Shown piece by piece: positions 1-10,738 of a DNA stretch of 64,000 nucleotides. The translations under genes were made by a program, and so were the position numbers. Where the stretch lies: contig JAACJO010000006.1 of assembly GCA_013368445.1 (NCBI GenBank), forward strand, positions 62,001 to 126,000, given 5' to 3'. Numbering within the stretch: the stretch's first letter is position 1; each line of letters starts with the position of its first letter. The DNA is from Leucocoprinus leucothites (lineage: Eukaryota; Basidiomycota; Agaricomycetes; Agaricales; Agaricaceae). A model generated the notes under the pieces. That model made no database searches. It saw nothing but the letters and a program-made list of their open reading frames with translations, and was not told the origin of the DNA.

Positions 1-1938
1 TCCTTCTGGCAGTGCTGAAAGTATTGCAGGACTCGTTCCCATCCATCTTCACCTCCATAAATTAGCTATTCATTCTTCATATTGAGTCTCTACTTTACCC
101 TCCAACCATGCATTATGTTCTCTTTTATCTGATCATTTCTCTCTTAATTCTTCCCCTCAACCCCAATTGCTTCACCTTCTGACTCCAGCCAAAAAAGCTA
201 AACTAAAAGGCCCTCTTATTGATGTAGATAGTTCTCTTTCTCATCTTTCCGACTCATTCTCTCCCTTTGCTCCTGAATCCAAGCCTGGACATTGTCTCAT
301 GGATATCTTCCCCAATTCCATTCATTTTCATCTGTGTAATTGATCTGACAAACATGAAATGTACAAACATGTATCATCTCTCAATTCAGTTTTTTCTTCT
401 TCTTCCTCTGATTGTACTTGTATATCAGTTGTTACTGATGCTTCTGTTCCACTTGTAGGTTCCCATCAGGCAGTTTTGGCAGCACATTTATATTGCAGCA
501 GACAACAAGTATCCCATGCAAAACAGGCAAGTGGCTGGGCATCTTGACAGATGCTGAACTCTATTCCATTCACATTGGCATCACTAAAGCCATTGCTTGT
601 CACAATCTGTGATCGTGACCTCTCTGATTCAATCTCTGACTATTCTTTCAATTTCCAATTCCCACAATTTTTCATTATCTACCATTTCTATAAATATTTC
701 GCAGCCTGTTTCTGCTCATCATTCTATCCTCCTTTCATTTGCACTCATATTCATTTCTGCCATTCCCTTTATGTTTGTCATTCTCTGTTGTGTTGCATCT
801 GTTGTTGTCTATTTACCTTTCATTTGTCTGTTTATTTATTTATCATTACATTGTGAGTTTCGTGATATTTACATGTTATTTGTCTGATTTTGCATTATCT
901 TAAATATGTCACTACTAGCTCATGTATTACCCATTCTGAATATTGACTAAGATTCCATCCTTACTCTCTGTCTGATTATTCCTTCAGTGTTGAATTCCAA
1001 TTTGCACTGCCTGTCATCTTCCTCATAGACCAAATCAGTCAATGCAATATTGGAAGAGCACAGCACATACGCTGAAGCCAATGACTGATCTTTCCATAAC
1101 TTTCACATACTTAGTAAGCACCAGTAATTCACAAATCTTGACATCTCTCCAGTGTGACCACATTATCCTCATCACCGACTGTCTTCCAGCAGCCAAGCTG
1201 GTAGTTGATCAATCAATCCATTCCAGCCAGTTGCACTCCATCCACATATGCTGGCTCCTTTCTGACTGGCTTGCAGCCAAACCATCCCGGTCTATTGATT
1301 TTTGGGATGTCCCATCCAAGTGGCTATGAAAACCCCATCTCAAAGTCCATAATGACATCACATCCACACACATTCACACCCCTCCTCACATGGGTGCCAC
1401 CCTTGACTTCTTGTGATGCAAAGCCACCAACAACTGCCAGAAATCCTGGGAGTCCACATTCTGGAAGAAGAAGTACCACAGTAACAGTTTCCTTCTCTCC
1501 AAAAAGAATCGCAAGTTCCTCATCCCTACCTACATCAAGGGAGGCACTTGGCTACCTTTAGCCAACAAGTCACCTTCTTTATGCACTCATATGACTCACA
1601 CTATACTCAACCATGCTCCTATTGGAGCTTTTTGCAAGAGGTTTTTCCCCCTCGAGCCCAAATCCTGTTATTGTGGCCACTGCCTAGAAACACATCATCA
1701 TATCCTCTGTTACTGTCCTCTCTACCCCATCTGCACTCAATGGGTGCAATGCACTTTCACCCAGTATGAGTTCCTCATCGAGTTCTTGAAAAAGAACCTG
1801 GCCACTTTTGCCTTCATCAATCAAGATATGTGTCCACTGCTGCTCCAAGCTCCCATACCCACTAAACTAATTGAAGGTAAACTAGATTCTCTCATTTCAT
1901 CTCTTTTCTTCTCTCTTGAGTCTGATCTCTGTGTATGA
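1..1938 (+). pseudogene. LINE A ORF2 C-terminus (RT tail, RNase H, CCHC)
   Basis: This is the broken C-terminal part of the LINE polyprotein, which would process RNA/DNA hybrids during target-primed reverse transcription. It reads through the conserved stretch GPLIDVDSSLSHL, the RNase H start SVVTDAS (about 430), the metal-binding ITDCLPAAK (about 1175) and the C-terminal zinc motif region CYCGHCLETHHHILC (about 1665-1710). In-frame stops occur near 108, 342, 545 and 1326, and an insertion at 595-1143 separates the first two RNase H motifs from the third. It is non-functional. Identity rests on alignment by eye to L7 in this window. Confidence 0.9.
597..1143. repeat. candidate solo LTR (~547 bp) inside L0 RNase H
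   Basis: The RNase H sequence is interrupted between AAAGCCATT and TCTCTCCAG, which are adjacent in other LINE A copies. The inserted segment starts TGTCACAATC and ends ATCTTGACA, so it has TG...CA ends. Its size and a stretch near its right end (ACACATACGCTGAAGCC) resemble the solo LTR at 43055-43593 (ACACATAAGTTGAGGCC). The expected 5-bp duplication is degraded (GCT versus TCTCT). A MITE is an alternative, since the ends also read as imperfect inverted repeats. Confidence 0.5.
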
Positions 1939-2155
1939 CACCTTGTTCTATAGTCTCTTTTCGAGTCTTCTCTATTTCACTAGACTAATTGTATATAGTC
2001 TTTGTATCAAGTGGTCTTTAACCACTTTGTGTACCCTGGCTTGCTGTAGTGTACTATCTGTTTGTATTATTTAGTTGAAAGCAGACTGTGATCAAGCACC
2101 GCTATATAAATTCATTGATTAATAATAAAATAAAATAAAATAATAAAATAAAAAA

Positions 2156-3154
2156 GGGATGTATCCCACTTCCATTTCTAATCACTATATCCTAATCCTA
2201 ATCCTCCTCTGCTCCTCCCATGCCAACCATTGCTCCATTCCTCTCTGAACTTCACCAGTCCATTGATCCCACCATTTGCCATATATATCCCTTGTTACAT
2301 GACCACCAACCCTTTCCTCATTGCCCTACACTGCATTTCAGCTTCCTAGTCTGCCCAGATGTCTTCCTCTGGCCCCAACTTTGACAAGCTCAATACAACC
2401 AACTACTCTACCTGGGCAGGCGAGATGCAGGCATGGCTCCAGGCCTCTGGCCTGTGGAGACTGGTCAAGGGTGAACTCCTCAAGCCTGAGATCCCTTCCC
2501 ATACCACCCAAGCCACATTTGACTCAAGGGAGGCCTGGAATGTGAAGGCTGACAAGGCTGCTGGCTGGCTATATCTCATGGTGGAACCAGACCAGAGGGT
2601 TCATTTCACTGATAGGGATGATCCTGTCAAGATGTGGACAGATTTGCAAGCTGTGCACCTCCAGAGGCATCCTGGCACTCGTTTTAATGCCTATGATGAC
2701 CTCTTCAATATCAGGAAGGCTGAGGACGAGTTCCTGCAGTCCCTCATCAGCAGGGTTGAGGAGAGCATGAAGCAGATCCAAAATTTTTGTCCTGATGACT
2801 TTGACCTCAAAGGCCTGGATGAGGAGCTCGCTTCTATGGCTCTAATCCAAGCTCTGCCCACTGAGGAGTACTCTCCTTCATTTCCTCCCTCCTCCTGAAG
2901 GACAAACTTGACAAGGCTGCTGTGCATCAGGCCTTTGTCACTGAGAACACCCAACATCGTAGGAGGGCCATACATAGACCTTCCCTCTTCCTCCTCTATG
3001 CTTTCTGCTGCCTCCAGAGGCCTCAAAATGTCGAAATTGACCGATCCATGTGGCTGGAGTCACAAAACCAGTCATACAGAGGCCAAATTCTGGAGAAAGG
3101 ACAAGGATTGCCTCAAGGCCCAAGAGGACACTCAGAATACTCCCCCCTGGTCCA
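2156..3154 (+). mobile_element. copia-1 fragment: 5' leader and gag
   Basis: This copia fragment lies between L0 and the 5' end of L1. Positions 2156-2358 are a C/T-rich leader in which I recognise no LTR or primer site. Gag follows and is cut at 3155 by L1. Protease and integrase are absent. The next copia sequence, after the inverted repeat at 13571, is from the integrase/RT linker, so copia-1 and copia-2 may be one element that lost its middle. Confidence 0.75.
2359..3154 (+). pseudogene. copia Gag (UBN2-like) with zinc knuckle, frameshifted
   Basis: This is Gag, the structural protein that packages copia RNA into virus-like particles. The start at 2359 opens MSSSGPNFDKLNTTNYSTWA, the usual copia Gag opening (tnYxxWxxxM). 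About 180 codons of UBN2-type helical domain follow. The reading frame shifts near 2870-2900 and continues in another frame with KDKLDKAAVHQAF. A decayed zinc knuckle, CGWSHKTSHTEAKFW, is visible near 3048-3100. LINE L1 then replaces the C-terminus and protease. The frameshift and truncation make it a pseudogene. Family assignment is by motif only. Confidence 0.8.
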
Positions 3155-6100
3155 ATCCTTCCTTTCCCTCTTACCACCATCATCCAATTCTTTGATGGTG
3201 TCTACATACATATTGACTATGAATACTATTGACATGACTGCACCATCGCACTGGGTGGACCTTAAGGGTACCCCTCTGCCATCTTCAGACCCTATGAACA
3301 TTGCCAACACTGAAACATGTGTCTCAACTTCAAAGTGCAATTGCTCTATTTTGCCTGCACTTTCCATCAAATCATCTGGATACTCTGTTCATGACAACGC
3401 CAAGTCAGCTGCCTCTTCCAGAGCAGGCTCAGACCAGTCAAAGGACAGTGAGAGTGATTCAGACTCATCTGATAATTCAACCCCTCCCTCCCCCATAATC
3501 ATCCCTACTGCACTATTGTGTGCAGCTTCACATCCTTCCCTTAGGACTCCCCCTCCTCCTTCATCCCATGCTAGGCAAGCTCATGCTTGTGAAGCCCATT
3601 GAGGCTTGGACACTACTCCCAAAGCCATCTCAAGAACAGCCTCTATGAGTGCATACAATGGCTTCAAATTGCCTATTTCCTTCTGTCCTTACAGTGAGGG
3701 ATTCCTAGGTGAGCTCAAATGACCTGATCCTCTGAACCTAAACTCACATGGAGATGTGTGGGGTGACCAGGAGGAGGGGATATTCAGTAATAGGGAACTG
3801 GACAATCATCTATTTGGACCCCCACCCACCACAAGGCTGCCTCATGCAATCCATGGATCTGCTGAGTCAGCAACTGCTATGCCAACTGGCTCTCCAGCTA
3901 CCTTCTTTGCTGGATCATCTGATAGTAATGACATTATACCTGACATCACACATGATATCACTGGTGATGTTACTGCACAGCTACAGGAGCCTGGACCTGC
4001 ACAGCCATGACTTCCAGATCTTAAGGATCTATCCAACACAGCCACCAAAGAGACCTTGGTTATCAGTGAAGCTGCATTCAAAGCGCTTGAGGTGCTTAAG
4101 TATGTGACAAATTTCTTCAAGCATTGTAATGGTCTGGGCCTTAAACCCAGACAGAAGGACCCAAGGTTTCCCCAAATGGGGGAACTGATCTATTGTTTAC
4201 TCACATCTATGTTTGAATCAGGCTGGGACTGCAACCCCATTAATGGCAAAAGCAGTCTTATGATTGTTGAAGCACTGAGGGAATACTTTAATCTCCCAGC
4301 TGACATCCCCATGACGGACTCTTCCCCCCCTCCAAAAGGCAAGGGTAAGGGGAAAAAAGCATGTAAGTCAACTTTGTCAAACATTCCCACTCCTCTCTTC
4401 CCGCCCAGTATTGTCATTGGGCAAACTAACCCAACAGCATGCATTGATGACTACAACATGAATGTCAATCAAGCCCCTCCCAATGAGGGCACCCTTCCTC
4501 CCCGCCAGAATGACATCTTGTCTTCTGGTAAGACACATGACATCTTGTCTGTGTTGGGTAACTGAAAGGCTAAGAATGACATCACATCTTCTAAACCTGC
4601 CAGTCCTATCCACGTCTCTAGGGTGCCCCCTCCACCTTCCAATCACATGACTCCAAAGAATGGGAATGAAAATTTTGAGCACTCAGTAGGGCATCCTTCT
4701 TCTGATGGCCAGGCTCAGCCATCAAAACCTAACCCTAAGGGTGCCTCTGATTTGCCACCCCCCATTCCTCCTCCTGACTGTAAGGCATCCACCAAACCCC
4801 TTATGGAACACTTTAACAAGAAGAATGTGTCATTCACTGATGCCACCTGATGAGGTGTCCAGCCAGCAGCTTCCTCTTCCACTTCCTCAGCTATTGATGG
4901 GGTCAAGATGCAAGAAATGATACTCACCTTCCCTGAACTCTCCTATGACACAGTCCTTGCTATGTATAAGGCAAGCTTCAGTGGTGCACAACCTCAAGCA
5001 CCCAAACCTTCAACCTCAAGTGCTCAGTGCACTAAACCCAAGATGACCACTTATGGCCCTACTCACCACCAAGTCCTCATCCCTTTTGAGGGAAATATCA
5101 TTGCTGACCACATCAAAGATTTCAATAAAGCAGCCAAATTCTGTAATTGCAGTCTCACCGCTGCTCAATCTAAACTTTGCATAAAATCTGTCTACAAGTC
5201 ATATAATGGCATCTCTATTGCCACATTGGGTATTGCTACACCTAATGACCTCAATACCATCAAGTCCTGGTTAAAGAAAGCCTGGCAACTCAGAGACGCA
5301 ATCCCCATTGAGCCTCAACTCCCTCAATCCAAATCTTTCCTTAAAATTGTTGGTGTCCCATATTGGGTAGCCAATTCATCTAACCCCCTTTCCCCTACCT
5401 TCATTGAACAAGCCCTTGGGCAATCCCCCCTCTTCAAAAATGTCATCCTTGCTGCCCACCCTTGAGTTATGAAAGCCTCCTCCAAGTTGGATACTGCCGT
5501 TGTGTGGTTCAACATTTGGGATTCTCAGAATGGTACCAAGGCCAAGATGTTGGTCAATCATACTATTAACTTTGACCAACACATTGGCACTATCCATGCT
5601 ACTAGTATGCACCCTGGTGTGGTGCAATGCAGAAACTGCTGGCAGTGGGGTCACCCCACTCATATGTGTTGTGCTCTTGGCACCTGCTGTCAAATTTGTG
5701 GTGGCCCTCATCATGTCGAGAACCACTGTACTATGGCCTGGTGCTGTAAGGCCAACCCCAAATCCAATCCCCCTTGTGATGCCACTCCCAACAGTGTCCC
5801 CTGCCCCCACCTTGAGAATTTCAAATGTCTCAATTGTAAAGGTGACCACCATGCTAATGACAACAAATGTCCTTTCTGGAAAAACAGGTTTGACTGCACC
5901 TGGCACTCTAACAAAGCTGCCAAGTCATGCACTGCATGCACTGTCCATGCTAATACCAATCACTCCAGTGGCAGAGTTGCCATTTAAATATGCCTGGTAA
6001 GAACAACATTATTTTGTCTGTTCATATCTATTTGCAAAATGTGGGACATTCCTATGCCCTCATTGACACTATTCTGGAGTCCAAGAAGCTGGACTTCAAC

Positions 6101-6581
6101 ATTATTTTCATACAGGAACCCCCATGGAATCACATCTGCAAGGCACCTTCTACAACAAACCCTGAAGGGGATGATGTTGTAGGTGCTCCTATTCACCCTT
6201 TTTTTTTTTTTTTCCATCAATGAATTTATATAGCAGTGCTTGATCACAGTCTGCTTTCAACTAAATAATACAAACAGACAGTATGCTACAGCAAGTCGGG
6301 GTACATGAAGTGGTCAGAGACTGCTTAAGACAAAGACTATATATGATTAGTCCAGCAAAATAGAGAAGACTTGAGGAAGAGACTATAAAACAAGGTGTTA
6401 TACACAGGATCAGACTCAAAGGAGAAGAAGAGAGGAAATGAAAGAATAAAGTTCACCTTCATTTGGATTGGTGGGCACAGGGGCTTGAAGCAGTGGTGGA
6501 CGTGTATCTTGATTTGTGAAGGCAAAAGCGGATGGGTTCTTTTTCAAGAACTCATACTGAGGAAAGGCACATTGCACCCAT
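3155..6581 (+). repeat. inverted repeat, left arm (3427 bp)
   Basis: This arm is the reverse complement of 10145-13570. Wherever I compared them the arms are identical, except for one substitution (G at 3197 versus the complement of T at 13528) and one homopolymer indel (five C at about 4626 versus four). The arms contain LINE A 5' UTR, ORF1, the start of ORF2 and the nested LINE insert. The spacer is 6582-10144. Confidence 0.93.
3234..5987 (+). pseudogene. L1 ORF1: gag-like protein with CCHC fingers, broken
   Basis: This is the LINE RNA-binding protein that would coat the transposon RNA. It starts MTAPSHWVDLKGT, as in every LINE A copy. The frame is broken by stops at about 3600 and 3718, by frame changes in the N-terminal half, and by TGA codons at 4848-4853 where L7 has CGA and CGG. 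Near the C-terminus the finger cluster is readable: CRNCWQWGHPTHMC, CQICGGPHHVENHC and CLNCKGDHHANDNKC (about 5630-5875). The stop TAA at 5985-5987 is followed two bases later by the ORF2 ATG. It is not functional. Confidence 0.9.
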
Positions 6582-9500
6582 GGAGGCTCCTATTCACCCT
6601 GAATGGCTTTGTATGGTTTGCCCTACTAAGTCTAATGATCCCTGACCCCATACTTTGACTTATGTTCATAGGCAGCTCCTTCATATGAGACCTATCCTTC
6701 GACAGAATTGGGTCAATCACTGCAATATCCAAATACTCAGACTTTTCAATCAGGGTAACTATATTCATTTCCTTAACAAATATTCTGATTTGTTGTCATC
6801 TGCAATTACTTTTCTTTCAACAAACTTTATTGATATCCTGAATGTTGTATATATGGGAGGCAACTTCAACAGTCACTCACCAGAGTGGGATCCTCTTGTT
6901 TCCCATCTCCCTTGTTCTGCTATAACTCTGACGGAGTTAGTGGATAGTTTTAATCTCACAAGGTCCATGCTGACTTTTGTTTCTCCCACCCACTTTTCTT
7001 CTATTGAAGGACATGACAATTCAGTTATTGATCTCATCTTTTGTGCTAATGACTCTACCTCCCATGTTATTGACATGGACTCAAGACTTCCCTCAGACCA
7101 CGTGCCTTTACTCATTGATCTTCCAATTCACCCTAATCATATTAACTATAAAAAGCATGTATTGCCTAATGATAGTGATGAAGAGACTGCCTTTATTTCT
7201 CAGGTCTCGGAGCATCTAGCAGCTCTTGAATGTTCAAACATTGTTACCACCTCTAGTTTGGACAACATCTCTGATTCTATTTCTTGTATATTTAATAATG
7301 CTTAGAATATGAACTCTAAAACTGTATGGATTACTAACCAGTCAAAAGAATGGTGGACTTCCCATTGTTCTAAGACCTTACTTACAGGAGAACCAAGGAA
7401 CGGAAAGACTGGTGAGCATTTAGGGTGGCTACTTGAGCCACTAAGCATTCCTTCTTCAACAAGCACATCTACAAAATCACTTCATCCAACAAATGCCCCT
7501 GGGACCTCATGGAGTGGGTCAAACAATACAAACTACCTGCCATTGAGGGGATCTGTTATCAAGGACGCCCATGCAATGATATACCAGACCTATGGAATGC
7601 CCTCCATTTGTCATACAATTCTACATCAGGCTGACTGGTAAGCCCTCACATCCTAAACAAAATGAAATCTTTCCCTACCCATTCCTGGGTGGACTTCTCT
7701 GCTCTTGAACTAACTGAATCACTATTGTCTTGTGCTAACTCTTCAGTGCCTGGCCCTGACCACATATCCTGGAGACACTTGAAGTCTATAGTTGCTCATA
7801 ACAACTGCCTCAAGAACATCATCCTCATTGCTACATAATGTGTGTGTATGTCTCTCTCATTGGCCGAGTCATTTCAAAGACTTGGTCTCTATCATCATTC
7901 CTAAGCTGAATAAACCGGCCTATGATACCCCTAAAGCATTTCAACCCATTGTCCTACTAAACACTTTAGGAAAACTTATTGAGAAAATGATCACATGCCA
8001 TATGCAATTTGAAGCAGTCTCAACCAGGGCTCTCCACCTGAATCAAATGGGAGGAGTCATTCAACGCTCTATTGAGGATGTAGGTATCTTTCTTACTCAC
8101 ATTATTTGGGCTGGATGGGCCAAAGGTATGATTACCAGTGTTTGCACTTTCAATATTGCCCAATTCTTCCCCTCTCTAAATCACAATACCCTCACTAACA
8201 TCCTATGACACCAGGGGTTTGCCCCTCAACTTGTAAACTTTTTCTCCCATAATCTCATAGGATGTTCCACACTGTTTATGTGGAATACATTTCTGTCTGA
8301 TGCCCATGACACGGATGTTGGCATAGGGCAAGGTTCAGCTCTCTCCCCAATCCTGTTGGCACTCTACTTGGCACCACTCATGTTTATGTTCGACCAGCAT
8401 GCTCGTCTACAATCAATTCCTTCATCTCTCCTTTCTTTTGTTGATGATGGGCTTTGTATCTCTCAAGTGAAGAACTATACTGACACTATCTCTTCCCTCA
8501 AAGCAACATATTCCATCATCACATCCATCTGCACCAACCTCAGTTTAGTTGTCAAACATGACAAATCTGAGGTCTTTCACTTCTCTCGCCACCACAATGA
8601 CTCAAACCCTCCACTTGACTTATCTGACATTGGTGGCCCCATCCTCTCCCTGAAACCCTTCTGGAGGTATCTCAGCTTTTATTTTGATCAGTGGCTCTTG
8701 TTTCAGGAGCACATCTGATATTACTCTACTAAAGCATTGTCTATGGTGAAAGCCATGGGCATGCTAGGTAACTCCACCTGAGGTCTCCTCCCCCTTCAAA
8801 AATGACTTCTCTACAGGTCATGCGTTGTCCCTGTGGCTATGTATGGCTTCCATCTATGGTACTTTGAGTGTGCTCAAAATAAGGCACTTCTCAAGTCCCT
8901 CTCTTCTATGCAAAGACATGCAGCTCTTTGGATCACAGGCACCTTTTACACTTCCCCTTCTGGTGGTGCTGAAAGTATTGCAGGACTTATTCCCATTCAC
9001 CTTCACCTTCATAAATTATCTATCTGTTCCTCATATTGAGTTTCTACTTTACCTTCTAATCATGCATTATGCTCCCTCTTATCAGATCGTTTCTCTCTTA
9101 ACTCTTCCCCTCATCCCCAATTGCTTTGCTATCTTACTCCGGCCAAAAAAGCCAAATTAAAAGGCCCTCTTATTGATGTAGATAGTTCTCTTTCTTGTCT
9201 CACTGACTCATTTTCTCCATTCACCCCTGAATCCAAGCCTGGGTCTTGTCTTATGGATATTTTCTATGACTCGATTCATTTTCATCCCTGCTATCATAAA
9301 GATAAACATGAAATGTACAAACACGTCTTGTCTCTCAATTCTGTTTTTTCCTCTTCTTCATCTGATCATACCTGTATATCAGTTGTTACTGATGCCTCTG
9401 TTCCACTTGTAGATTCCCTTCAGGCGGTTTTGGTGGTACATTTATATCACAGCAGATGACAAGTGTCCCATGCAAAACAGGCAAGCGGTCAGGTGTCTTC

Positions 9501-10309
9501 AAAAGACACTGAACTCTACTCCATTTGCATTGGCATTGCTAAGGCCATTTCTCTCCAGTATGACAAAATCATCCTCATCACTGACTGTCTCCCAGCAGCC
9601 AAGCTGGCAGTCGACCCATCCATCCACTCTAGCCAGTCACATTCTATCCACATTTGCTGACTATTATCTGACTGGCTATCCGCCAAACCATCTCAATCAA
9701 TTGACTTCTGGGATGTCCCATCCAAGTGGCATTAGAAGCCTCATCTTAAAGTCCACAATGATGTCACCACCACATGCATCCATGCCCCCCCCCACATATG
9801 GGTGCCACCCTTGACTTCTTGCGACACAAAGCCACCAACAACTGCCAGAAATCCTGGGAGTCCACATTCTGGAAGAAGTACCATGGCAATGGTTTCCTTC
9901 TCTCCAAAAAGAATTGCAAGTTCCTCATTTCTACATATGTCAAGGGAGGCACTTGGCTTCCTCTAGCCAAAAAGTCACCTTCTTTATGCACTCACATGAC
10001 TCGCACTATACTCAACCATGCTCCGATTGGAGCATTTCATGAGAGGTTCTTCTCCCTTGAGCCCAAATCCTGTCGCTGTGGCCATTGCCTGGAAACACAG
10101 CATCATATTCTATGTTACTGTCCACTTTACCCCATTCACACTCAATGGGTGCAATGTGCCTTTCCTCAGTATGAGTTCTTGAAAAAGAACCCATCCGCTT
10201 TTGCCTTCACAAATCAAGATACACGTCCACCACTGCTTCAAGCCCCTGTGCCCACCAATCCAAATGAAGGTGAACTTTATTCTTTCATTTCCTCTCTTCT
10301 TCTCCTTTG
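5990..10309 (+). pseudogene. L1 ORF2: endonuclease-RT-RNase H, broken
   Basis: This is the LINE polyprotein. The endonuclease starts at 5990 (MPGKNN) and is interrupted at 6199-6599 by a nested LINE fragment with its target duplication. It resumes with the motifs GGNFNSHSPEWD (about 6860) and SDHVPL (about 7095). RT motifs follow: FNIAQFFPSL (about 8150), GQGSALSPI and FVDDGLCIS (about 8440). RNase H begins at VVTDAS (about 9380), and the C-terminal CRCGHCLETQHHILC lies near 10070. Many stops and frameshifts are present (for example 6658, 7303, 8208, 8717). From 10145 on, the sequence is a copy of the nested insert. It is a pseudogene. Confidence 0.9.
6199..6585 (-). mobile_element. 5'-truncated LINE A insert in L1 endonuclease
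   Basis: A T-run at 6199-6213 is followed by the reverse complement of the LINE A 3' end, extending 387 bp. The target duplication GCTCCTATTCACCC lies at 6185-6198 and 6586-6599, inside the conserved LINE sequence GGTGCYCCTATTCACCC. It carries the last codons of ORF2 and the 3' UTR only. Confidence 0.92.
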
Positions 10310-10528
10310 AGTCTGATCCTGTGTATAACACCTTGTTTTATAGTCTCTTCCTCAAGTCTTCTCTATTTTGCTGGACTAATCATATATAGTCTTTGTCTTA
10401 AGCAGTCTCTGACCACTTCATGTACCCCGACTTGCTGTAGCATACTGTCTGTTTGTATTATTTAGTTGAAAGCAGACTGTGATCAAGCACTGCTATATAA
10501 ATTCATTGATGGAAAAAAAAAAAAAAAG

Positions 10529-10736
10529 GGTGAATAGGAGCACCTACAACATCATCCCCTTCAGGGTTTGTTGTAGAAGGTGCCTTGCAGATGTGATTCC
10601 ATGGGGGTTCCTGTATGAAAATAATGTTGAAGTCCAGCTTCTTGGACTCCAGAATAGTGTCAATGAGGGCATAGGAATGTCCCACATTTTGCAAATAGAT
10701 ATGAACAGACAAAATAATGTTGTTCTTACCAGGCAT
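10529..10736 (-). pseudogene. L2 ORF2 N-terminal fragment
   Basis: This contains the first ~70 codons of the LINE A endonuclease (starting MPGKNN, through FIQEPPWNH). It ends at the GGTGCTCCTATTCACCC site, where the plus-strand LINE poly(A) abuts. It lacks the catalytic GDFN and SDH motifs. Confidence 0.85.
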
Positions 10737-10738
10737 AT

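Larger units (their letters stand above)
1..2155 (+). mobile_element. LINE A copy L0, 3' portion, runs off window
   Basis: This is the 3' third of a LINE A element, from the end of the reverse transcriptase through RNase H, the C-terminal zinc motif and the 3' UTR. It ends in the family signature TATATAAATTCATTGATT followed by an impure A-rich tail (AATAAAATAAAA) to about 2155. The 5' part lies outside the window, so no target-site duplication can be checked. The copy is CpG-poor and old. A ~547-bp solo-LTR-like insertion splits RNase H. Confidence 0.92.
3155..10528 (+). mobile_element. LINE A copy L1 (full length, rearranged 3' end)
   Basis: The 5' end ATCCTTCCTTTCCCTCTTACC matches the starts of L3, L4 and L5. 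The element runs through ORF1, ORF2 and a 3' end with poly(A) at about 10514-10528. Without the 387-bp nested insert and its duplicated target it is about 6.97 kb, the family length. No target-site duplication follows the poly(A). Instead the sequence turns into the reverse complement of L1 itself, and from 10145 onward L1's own 3' end is identical to the nested insert at 6199-6581. This implies rearrangement or gene conversion. It is heavily decayed and inactive. Confidence 0.88.

Noticed and set aside
2108..2155. AATAA-type short tandem repeat as a microsatellite feature
   Set aside because: It is the impure poly(A) tail of L0.
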